The position numbers and the translations under genes are program-made. Below the pieces are notes generated by a model. It was not told the origin of the DNA. It did not search any database and was given only the letters and a program-made list of their open reading frames with translations. A stretch of 64,000 nt of DNA, taken from Adiantum capillus-veneris (lineage: Eukaryota; Streptophyta; Polypodiopsida; Polypodiales; Pteridaceae). The DNA lies in NCBI GenBank assembly GCA_014529385.2, contig CM043953.1, forward strand, positions 112,784,549-112,848,548, given 5' to 3'. Below, piece by piece: positions 55,601 through 64,000 of the stretch; within the stretch, counting starts at the first letter, position 1, and each line of letters begins with the position of its first letter.

Positions 55601-57145
55601 CAGTCCTTGAACCACCATTTAGAAATTAAATGGCCCACCAAATTTAATGACAAGTTCCTCCATTGGCAAGCACAAAATTATAGCTTGTACATATTTTAAA
55701 ATTATAATTTACCAGTTTGAATGCACATACATTCACAACCGTCATATATTAAATGACGTTCCAACCAGTTTAAATGCACTTCTTCAATTATGATTTTCAT
55801 TATTCTTTCAGCCGTCTGTGTTAATGCACAATATCTTATGAAACTGTCTTATACAAAAAATCCATGGGTCTTTTTGTCTACCTACCAATCTTTCACTTTC
55901 ATTAACCTTTGTCAATTTCCTTAACCTTCACTTCATCTTTCACTTTCAAACCTTCACCACCTTGACTTAACCCACCATAGTTTTCACGCGTCTCCACCCT
56001 GTAATCTTTTGCTTGAGATAATATGTCCAGCATGAAAATGACAATAACTTGGAAGGTTGGTGATTAGATAGTCAACCACAACATTCAGTTGAGGGGAAAC
56101 TCATTGTTGCTCAATGATTACTATTTGGAGAGCTTGCTAACTCCATCTTGCCATTTTCAATCACTACCTGCTCTTATTGAAAGTGATTGTGGCCTAACAA
56201 AAGTCTTATTGCAACCACAGTGGGATTTTGAAGGTCATCAATATTTCTTAATAGATGGATCTTTGTCGAGCTTGTTTGAGTTGTTTCATTTAGACACATT
56301 TATACAGGTATCTGACAGTGAGAAAGAAAATGATAAAGAGATATCTGAAGAGGTTTTAAGCACTGTGCATCTTGAAAGTAGCGGTGACGATATAGGACAG
56401 CTCAAAACTCAGTCAATTGTCTCATTTGGATTCAACCAAATCCAGGGGCAAAAACGTTAAAGGATCTATTAACATTATGTGGAGCTCCTTTGCAAGTTGT
56501 TGAACTTCCACAACATTATGATGAAAATTTGTGCTTTGAGTTGCTTGAAACTCAGGATAAAACAAAACGAATGTGAGGGATGGAACAACGCTTTGATGGT
56601 CACTTATGGACGCACCCATCTGTTACAACCATGGTGATAGCATGCATAGATCGTCTAAGCCATTGTTTGGGATGCATGCAATGCAATTATTCAACATGTC
56701 CTCATTATATTAAAGAAAAAGAATTTAATAGTAGAGATTTTCATGGATATTTGGACAGACAGGTCAAGAAGGACTACCTTGCAATGGAAGAGAAAACAAC
56801 AATAACTTGTCATTATTGTCAGAAGGTTGTTACTTGTGTTGCTGCTTGTCCTTGAAAAATCTATTATGTTTTGCCCAGAGATGGTACAATGTCGCAACTG
56901 GCAATGCATGTTGGTAAACATTGTCATAATGTTAAGGCAGGAACTTCTTGGGCTATTATTTCAAGAGTGCGCAAATTGGTAGGTGTAGTACTAAAAATTG
57001 AAAAGGGTGGCCCAAGAAAAATTCAAATGTTGGTGGCACAACAACTCCTGCTTAACTCCTTGATTGGTGGGGAAGCTGAAGTTACATCTGATGGACAATT
57101 CAATGATTTTTTGGAAGAAATGATGCCACTTGTTCAAACCAAAGG

Positions 57146-57226
57146 GTATTAGAAACTCATTTTGTTCCTTGAATTTGTTAATTTTTAACTATTATTGATT
57201 TAACTTTCTTGGGATGCATCATGTAG
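57146..57226 (+). other. Intron 1 of the MULE gene
   Basis: 81 bases, GTATTAG to CATGTAG, with a TTGATTTAAC branch-like stretch and a pyrimidine-rich end. Splicing joins codons AAA GGG TTT and keeps the frame KGFSSIVSKKRK. Confidence 0.7.
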
Positions 57227-57532
57227 GTTTTCTTCAATTGTTTCAAAGAAGAGGAAGAGTGAAGGTGTTTTTATTAGGGATGGATATGATACTATTTTAT
57301 TGTTTCTGCATGTTTCCTTTTTTTCATGGGAGTAGATTTCCTAGACAGGGCGAAGACGATGACAAGTGATTCTTATTTAAAATGTCCACTAAGGGACCAG
57401 GTTCTGGGATTGATCTAGTAAATCAGATGAAAAGAACTAGAACTGGTGACTTAATAAATGCGTGGGTGCATTTTGATTTTACCCATAGAATAGATGGATG
57501 GGCAACAATGTGATGTCCGTTTATGATCCAAG

Positions 57533-57623
57533 GTAATCTTTAAATATTTAAATATATCATATTTTTTTCATCATTAAATATGAGAAGGTATGTGTGAAAA
57601 TATTTATGTTGAATATCTTGCAG
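57533..57623 (+). other. Intron 2 of the MULE gene
   Basis: 91 bases, GTAATCTT to ATCTTGCAG, AT-rich. Splicing joins ...GATCCAAG to CATACAATCC and gives DPSIQSLQINAICETKEEDA in frame with the next segment. Confidence 0.7.
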
Positions 57624-58875
57624 CATACAATCCCTGCAGATAAATGCTATATGTGAAACTAAAGAGGAGGATGCAAAGACTCAAGTTATTATTTGGGAGA
57701 ACCTTAATTCAAAAATGGAAAAGTACGAACATGGTGTAGCTGACTTTGCAGGTTTTATGTCTGATGAGGCTGGTGAAAATTGGAATGCTATTCAAATAGT
57801 CTTCAATGGCGGGCCAGATAATATCATGGAGGGATGTGAACGATCATGCCTATTTCATTGGGAGCAGAGTCTGCACAAATATGCTAAAAGTGTATACCTC
57901 AACATCTAACAAATCAACACATTGATATGTGTGAAGAATGGAGAGCTTGTAAGACCATTGTGCTTGCATCTCAAAATGTGCTTTCATTTCAAAAATGGTG
58001 GAGATAGCATCTATCTACAGAGAGCATCACAAGAGTGAGCATGTGGTTTAAATGGTGGGAGCAGCGAATTTCACACTAGGAAGGAATTGGAATATATGTA
58101 AGTACCTTTATGAAAATTTTCAAAGAAAGTGTTTTGGAATAGTAGGGAGAAAAATTTGTGACAATCTCTTGCATAGTCGCTCTATTGGTCTTGTTGCTCC
58201 ATGTATATGGTCCGAAAGAATGTTCAAGGGTAAAAAAATTTGAGCAATGGTTATGGTTTTGTAATCATGATATTTTGCATACTCGATAAATCAAAAGACA
58301 AGTCAAAGATTTATCTCCTGCTCCGAATGTTTTGCCAGTAGCAAGAGGGAAAAATATCTCCACACAGGAACTTGCAACAATGCATTAGAGTGGATCTAGG
58401 ACAGAGAATGCAATGGTAAATACGCAACCTCCGGTTGGCAACTGCAAAGAAGGTGGTGGCAGCTTGGGAAAGAAAAAGTGGAGGCATGGAATTTCTAAAG
58501 AGGCCATGAAGAAATTGGAAGCATGTAATAATATGACAATTATATTTTTGGATGAAGTGAAAACATCTCAAGAGCGTGTAGTTTTTTGAGTTCTCACTGA
58601 AAATAGTTATGAGATTCATATAAAAAGGAGTCCAACATGCACGCATCTAGATTTTCAAAAGTGAGAGAAGACACAAAAATCCTTTTTGGCATGCAAACAT
58701 ATGTACTATGTGTACACGAAAGTGCTCGGACTTGAACCTAAGGAGCACATGATTATTCATCAACCAACTCTCTCACCAATGGACATCGCCTTTATTCTTG
58801 GACAACCATCCCTCTCACCAATGGACATGGACTTTATTCTTGGACAACCAAGGAGGATTTCTCCCCCCATTTAAT

Positions 58876-59583
58876 TACTGTTGGTTTGGTATGCATATTT
58901 CACTAAACTAGATAATTGCTCTATGATATTAAAGTGTTTTTTGCATTTATTTTAGTTATTTCAGTTGTGATTATTTATCTTTAAAAAAATTTATTTATGC
59001 AGCACAAGATTTCAAATTTCAAGAAAAAGATAGAAGCAACTTGCAAGCTATTTGGGAGAAAATTACTTGCCTTTTAGAGTGACCATTACATATATGGAAT
59101 CTATGACTTTTTTGCACTCTAATTGTGGTCCTATCCTGTGGTAGTTAAATGAATGTACTTACATCCTCAAACTTACGTTGTTTCAAAAAGCTCAAGCTTG
59201 GAGAAAATAGTATTGTCACTATTTGGCATGATTTTTGACTTTATCGCATGATGTGGACTTATTTGACTTTGATGACATGTGCTGCGAACATATTTGACTC
59301 TGATGGCATGAGTTGTGGAATGGTGATTTTTTTGGTTTACATTTTCACGTCGTTATGCCCTCTCTCTCTCTCTGCATAGTGATGTATAACTCTATAATTT
59401 TACTTTGTCTCTCTAAAGTTTTAGAAGAGAAGTCACTCTCTCTCAAGGATTTATAATATCTTCTTCCAATGGTAACGCGCATAGATACTATCTCTGTAGA
59501 ATTTATACTTTCTCTCTCCGTCAACCACACATATATGGAGTAATATGATGATTAAAAATTACATTAAATAGATACTTTATGCT
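58876..59583. other. Spacer with (CT)n runs
   Basis: AT-rich and non-coding. Short (CT)n stretches occur at 59362-59373 and 59512-59519. The start may be the 3' untranslated part of the MULE gene. Confidence 0.45.
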
Positions 59584-60560
59584 ATGACACATGTTTCGTT
59601 AAAAAAACTCAAAAGATTGCTGAAATTGTCAAAAAAACTTGAAATGAAAAACTTTAAAATCTTAAATCCCCTTCGGGAAGAGCTGATCCAAGTGATTGAG
59701 AATATACTGGGGATAACATGTTCAAACCACATGATACTGAAATTACAAGAGGCTTTAGGGTTGAGAAATTTGCAGGCACATTTAAGATAAGGCCTTGGAA
59801 AAATCCATGCTACCCTTAGTACAAATATATAACCTTGCATTAGACAAACACTTAGAATGGTCAATAAAGTTAAGGTTGAAGGGTGTCTTGATGACTTCCC
59901 CTTTGTCCAAGAACTACCTTCCTTTCAAAAATTTGAGTCTACAATCCTTTACCGTGGAAGTTGTGAGGCTAGCAAGATATACCCAAGTTTCACTAAGGAT
60001 AGGTGCTAAAAAGGCTGTGTTGAGGAGGATCCAAATCTGATGGCCCATACCAAAAGACTACACTACAATTTGTTTAACAGGTAAAAAAGGAAAAACTTTA
60101 GACACCTTGGAACCATCTTTAAAAGGTTAGAGTCATTGAGGGAGCAAAGATTGTTTTGAAATTCAACTCAATGCAAAGCAAAATCATTTGAATGGAATTC
60201 TAAACGCTATGTACACTATACACATGTCCCTAGGGGCTCATATATGGATTTTGTCCCCGTACTCCTCTTGTAATTCTATTATGAGGGCATATACTTTGAA
60301 TTTGTCAAAAAATCATCGTAATCAAATGAGAAAATTCAATGAAATTCACAAAACATCGCCCTCTAATATTCATAATATTAGGTCTGCATTTAGAATGCCT
60401 CCCCCCCTCCTATTTGGAGTCCTCCTTGATGACAGGGTATCATCAAGGGTATGTGTTGTGCTTGGGAAATAAAAAAATGTGCCTATGCAAGCCTTGTAAT
60501 GTAGCCCTATTATACATACACAGTCAATGCATGGAAAAAAATTATGTTGTGCAAGATGTG
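59584..60560 (+). other. Unrecognised coding-like segment, heavily broken
   Basis: A Lys/Leu-rich frame (59584-59790) is followed in other frames by KVEGCLDDFPFVQELPSFQK, EEDPNLMAHTKRLHYNLFNR, then KSFEWNSKRYVHYTHVPRGS. Reading through stops these look like protein rather than spacer, but I recognise no family. It could be a captured gene fragment or an old transposon. Confidence 0.25.
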
Positions 60561-62013
60561 GGTATAAGAAATTTTCTTATTGGCATTTGCTGAAAAGGCT
60601 TTCTATTCTAAGCAATGTGATGATCTTTGAATTGAAGCTTGTAGAGAGATTTTGACTTCCTCTTTGCTTGCCTCTGGTTGTTTTGATTCTGAGCTTTTCA
60701 TGTTCATTCACTTCGTCTCATGATCTGTAAGCCTTGGTAGCATGCAACAGTGAGATGAAGTGAGCGACCTTATCTCTTTTAATTGTATTGTAACCGTAGG
60801 AGAAACTGAAATAATTCAAGCGATGGGGGTGCGGGTGCAACCAAAGTTGGTCCAAGCTAGAAAGTGGTCGATGCCAAGCAAAGGATATAGGCAAGTGCGG
60901 TGCAAAAGGTTGGGATAGGTACCAAGATCCTGGGCAGGCAAAGGATAGCGGAAGTGTATGCTCCATGCGGTTTTTTAGGCCAAAAGAGCTAAAAGGGTGG
61001 TCTAATTGGGATAGCAAGTGAAGGTGTTTAAAATGTCAAGTTAGTGCTCTAGAATGTGGTGTTCAGTGTGCTCTAGAAGCTAGTCCAAACGGCTCGTCAA
61101 ACAGAGCCCTGGTGCTCAAGATAATGAAGTGCAAAAGTAGAGTGTGTAGCAGATCCCCGACGGATATGGCAGCTGGGGACAGGTGGCCCAGGCAGATGTC
61201 AGTGGATACATGTGTAGCGCTCAAGTTATGGAGCATGCACGTCTTCTTGAATTACAAATCGGAGCTCTGTATAGCAGGTTATGGCCATCAGAAGATTTCC
61301 TGAGGACCGAGTTTGAGCCCACTTGACCGCATAGGGAGATGTGCCATCTGGAATCTTTCCAAGGTTCTCGATAATAGTGGGCATCATGTGGAGCTAACAC
61401 AAATCAACAGCTCATCAATCGGGTTCTTGGTTAGCAAGATACAGCAGGATGAAGTCGGGAGCTAGTGTTAATGAAGAGATTGACAGATGTTTTCTGCCTT
61501 TTTTGTGGCCTCGGATAGCAAACTCAAAAGGGTCCAAAGGCGGTGAAATTTCTATGGTCCAGGACCGGCATAGTGAAGATTCTACACAACTTGGTGGTTC
61601 GAGCTTCCGACCATCGACCAAAATATGGGGACCGGGAGAAGAAGGGAACAAAAGGTTAAAATGGAGGGTTTTTTTCAAATTTTGGAGGCCATCCAAAGGG
61701 GAGGCGCCCTAGCTATTGCCATGTGGCGAGCGAAAGGTCCCATATGGGAAGCTAAGGAAAGGAAGCGAAGGATATATGACCCAGAGCATGCCACCTTCGT
61801 AAGCATGAAAAGAGGACGACGGCTCCGTTGGCTATGAGGTTTAATGGCGGGGCCTGCGGCTTTGCACGGCGGTGCGCGAGGCGTTTTTGGCCGACAAGGG
61901 GGTGCGCTAGGCGCTCACGCCCGCGTGAGGAGAGAGGAGGAAGCAGTGCTGCTTTCCCGCAGAGTGCTGACATGGTAGTACACCGCTAGGGTTTTTGATG
62001 GCAAGGGAGGAAC
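60561..62013. other. Spacer with unassigned ORFs
   Basis: Frames such as 61449-61712 (plus) and 61907-62479 (minus) are open for 60-190 codons in a GC-richer stretch (from about 61800). They lack known motifs and overlap on opposite strands. This may be LTR or leader sequence of the Ty3 element whose Gag starts at 63192; I cannot show it. Confidence 0.35.
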
Positions 62014-62035
62014 GCATTAGCGACGTCACTAATGC
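62014..62035. repeat. Palindrome with GACGTC core, copy 1
   Basis: A 22-base near-palindrome, GCATTAGCGACGTC followed by ACTAATGC, with one mismatched pair. The GACGTC centre is a bZIP/CRE-type core. Confidence 0.65.
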
Positions 62036-62421
62036 CTCCTTCATGCATGGAAAGGAGGGTTCCCGCTGTAGTGGCAGTGAGCAGAAGAAAGGGGAGGTGC
62101 AACCCGATTCGAGCCCAGTCAAAATCCAAGGGGGGGAACCCACTGAGGTCAAGCGGGAGGCAGTCCCCATAGAGAAAGAGAGAGAGGACCCGAGGAGCAC
62201 CATATGGGCCGAACAAGGGCAAGCCAAGAGCAAGGTCAAAGGTACGCGGGCCACCCCAAGGCTGGGGACCAAAGGGGTGAAAGAGGAGAGATAAATGGAG
62301 GGAGGGAAGGCAGATGTGAACCGACAGAGATGGTCAAGGGGTAAAAAATAGGTGCAGGGCAAGATAGTCCCCCCCAAAGTGGTAAAAAATAAAGGAAAAG
62401 TATATAAAAAAAAAGTACCAT

Positions 62422-62449
62422 GGGGCAATAGCGACGTCGCTATTGCCCC
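62422..62449. repeat. Palindrome with GACGTC core, copy 2
   Basis: A perfect 28-base palindrome: GGGGCAATAGCGAC on the left is the reverse complement of GTCGCTATTGCCCC on the right. It shares the AGCGACGTC centre with copy 1. It is directly followed by a poly-C tract (62446-62466), which overlaps its last bases. Confidence 0.8.
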
Positions 62450-62466
62450 CCCCCCCCCCCCCCCCC
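62446..62466. repeat. Poly-C tract
   Basis: 21 consecutive C residues, then GCCCC. Length is likely unstable in sequencing. Confidence 0.9.
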
Positions 62467-63191
62467 GCCCCAAGTACAAAGAGAGAAAGAGAGATCATAA
62501 GGAAAAAACAAAGCGGCTATCCCTTCCAAAAGATGCCAAATTAATGTGCCAGATGGGCCAATTAAAGTGTAAACTCCAAAATTAAAGGCCCTCCCTCTAA
62601 AGACCAAATTTTAGTCAAATTAAGGGCTTTTCTCTTGGCTTTTTGGGCCGTTTGAATCCTGCAAAGTGGAGCTCTCTGACAGAGGAGTGTGCCTGTCAAA
62701 GCCTTTTGTATTTTGCTTATGAAAATGTCCATGGTGAGGGCGGTGTGAGCTTGTATACGTGGCTTTTGAAGTACAATTGAGCCTCTGTTGTCCCGTCTCG
62801 TTGTTGTTTCCCCTTACTCCTTTCTCTTTCTCCTACTCTAGTGTTTCCCGTCGGTGCCGACAGTGTGGATGTGTGTGCCCCCCCCTCGGACTGACGGTAT
62901 TTTGTGTGAGAGAGTGAGATTGAGTGGCTGTGAGCGTGTGTAAGGGTGGAGACAGACCGTGGAAGCACGCGTGTGTTGTGTGGTGGATTTGTGGAGCATG
63001 TGAGTAGTGTAAATTGAGCAAGCGGTGGTCTGCTAGTGTAAAGAGTTTTTTGAAGGTGTTTTCCGAGAGGATAGGGGTGTTGTGGATACCCTGAGCTATA
63101 GAGAGGCCCTTGTGTTTGTGCCGGGCGTGCTCCCCCATTCCCCCTCTCCATCTTTTGGTGCCCCCACTGAGAAGTATGCTGATGCTCCTAG
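62467..63191. other. Possible LTR/leader of the downstream Ty3 element
   Basis: GT-rich non-coding sequence. At 63153-63170, TTTTGGTGCCCCCACTGA follows TCTCCA. This could be an LTR end with a TGG-initial primer site, 20-40 bases before the first Gag-like frame. A similar GTGGTGCCCCCATAG stands at 23240 in the insert at 22197-23398. No paired LTR is in the window, so this is tentative. Confidence 0.3.
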
Positions 63192-64000
63192 TTGAAGTCA
63201 AAGAGCAGTGATTTTGGTGATGCCAAAGGTACGACCTTTGAAGAGAAGGTGCTGCTAGTGATGGCTTGGGAGGGATTTCCCATTTTTAGTGGGTTGAAGA
63301 TGCGGAAACCTGGCGTCAAGATTATGGATTGTTCGTGTTGGAAAGTAGTTTATCGAGAGAAGATAGTGCATTACAGGTGTTCCCGCTCCTGGTTCGTGGT
63401 AAAGCAAGGCTATGGTTCGATAGCCTTGGTGAAGAAGAAAAAGTAGATTGTGAAGCCCTGGAGGTGGCTTTTTGAAGCAGATTCATAGTGGATGTGCAGC
63501 TGGATGAAGTAAAGCATAAGCTGGACAATTTGAAGCAAAGCTTGGAGGGTGATTTTCAAGCATTCGAGTGGGAATTCGAAGCCCTTTGGGGGAAATTGAT
63601 CAAGGTAACTGCTACAAAAAATGCCAATTTCTTGAAATTGAGTAAATTCATGGACTGCCTGCATGAGGAAGTGCAAGATAAGGTGGAGATAGATGGCCCA
63701 ATGTCATATGAGGAGGCTGTAGCTCTAGCAAAAGGGCGGACCAAAACTTTTTTGAATAAGTGCGAGGCTAGGCAGGTTTTGTAAAGTGCAATAGTGCCAA
63801 GGCAATGTAATGCAGTGGTAGATGAGCCGTAGGTGGTGCAAAAGGAAGTGCAAGTGCGGGAGGAGCCAAGGGTTCTTTGGCTACAGAGAGACAGGATGGT
63901 TCCTATGCTGAAGATGCCAGTTAGAGCGGTTCCAATGGTGAAAGAAGTGCAAATGGTTCCAAAATGGACAAATAATGTGCTTCCGAGTTCAAGTGAAGCT
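63192..64000 (+). pseudogene. Ty3 gag, running off the window
   Basis: Reading across frames gives the Retrotrans_gag signature ARLWFDSLGEEEKVDCEAL (about 63400-63460). A TGA follows, then a 98-codon frame with FLKLSKFMDCLHEEVQDKVE and MSYEEAVALAKGRTKTFLNK, which are typical of the capsid C-terminal part. After a stop at 63782 the frame continues with Val/Pro-rich linker-like sequence to 64000. The rest of the element lies beyond the window. Gag forms the particle; this copy has at least three breaks. Confidence 0.65.

Larger units (their letters stand above)
56023..58875 (+). pseudogene. Mutator-like (MULE) transposase with SWIM finger
   Basis: The ATG at 56023 opens MSSMKMTITWKVGD, then an in-frame TAG. 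The N-terminal region ends at 56460 with a frameshift. A Cys-rich DNA-binding block follows (CLGCMQCNYSTCPHYIKEKE, then CHYCQKVV). LPRDGTMSQLAMHVGKHCH leads to a helical segment ending at intron 1 (57146-57226). The catalytic region has GWATM...SVYDP, intron 2 (57533-57623), and then FAGFMSDEAGENWNAIQIVF and CERSCLFHWEQSLHKYAKS. The C-terminus has PTCTHLDF and FLACKHMYYVYTKVLG, a SWIM-type finger. Several stops and shifts break it. In the family this protein performs cut-and-paste transposition. No terminal inverted repeats were found. Confidence 0.75.

Noticed and set aside
61907-62479. 190-codon minus-strand ORF with Gly and hydrophobic runs
   Set aside because: The Gly run comes from a poly-C tract and it overlaps plus-strand frames; no motif supports it.

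Overview
This is nuclear DNA from a land plant with a large, repeat-rich genome. The evidence is Ty1/copia and Ty3 elements primed by initiator tRNA-Met, a plant chromovirus, hAT and Mutator-like elements with short plant-type introns, DUF8039-like modules, long AT-rich spacers and abundant microsatellites. The mix of families looks more like a fern or other seed-free plant (or a conifer) than a typical flowering plant; that placement is inference. I see no intact cellular gene, rRNA or tRNA gene. Nearly all recognisable protein-coding sequence comes from decayed transposons, and most genes below are therefore called pseudogenes.

Layout. 1-3073: spacer. 3074-3719: minus-strand remnant of a plant FCP1/NIF-type phosphatase-like gene, cut by a Ty3 element. 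3720-11224: Ty3 element with both LTRs, lacking its integrase core. 11280-12168 and 24717-25735: two halves of one palindrome-rich tandem array. They were separated by a minus-strand chromovirus (12169-24716), which itself received a Ty1/copia element (14642-20033, target duplication AGAGG) and a 1.2-kb insert of unknown type (22197-23398). 25736-28600: microsatellites, a 54-bp minisatellite and another palindromic array. 28702-32134: broken transposase-like gene with two DUF8039-like modules and a putative RNase H-fold core. 34176-34967: minus-strand Ty3 integrase. 34968-36275: divergent copia remnant ending in an LTR. 36276-37746 plus 47151-48820: one plus-strand Ty3 element split by the 9.4-kb element described next.

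37747-47142 is a hAT element with an 8-bp target duplication (ATTGCAAT), imperfect inverted ends and shared subterminal motifs. Removing it and one duplication copy restores the Ty3 reading frame exactly. It carries a decayed hAT transposase on the plus strand. On the minus strand it carries unusual cargo: a kinase-like reading frame, a second ORF with an in-frame 37-residue duplication, and an upstream coding segment. A LINE fragment and a SINE-like head lie among them. This is the most interesting system in the window.

48821-55600: simple repeats, a foldback element (49391-49692), a 146-bp duplication and a 4.3-kb solo-LTR-like insertion (50310-54620, target duplication GATGC). The insertion has a TATA box, nine 152-bp repeats and a short gag-like first exon. 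56023-58875: Mutator-like transposase with two recognisable introns and a SWIM finger. 58876-62600: mostly unrecognised sequence with ACGT-core palindromes. 63192-64000: the start of another Ty3 gag, running off the window.

The elements do not form a pathway. The nesting gives a relative history: palindromic array, then chromovirus, then copia; and Ty3, then hAT.
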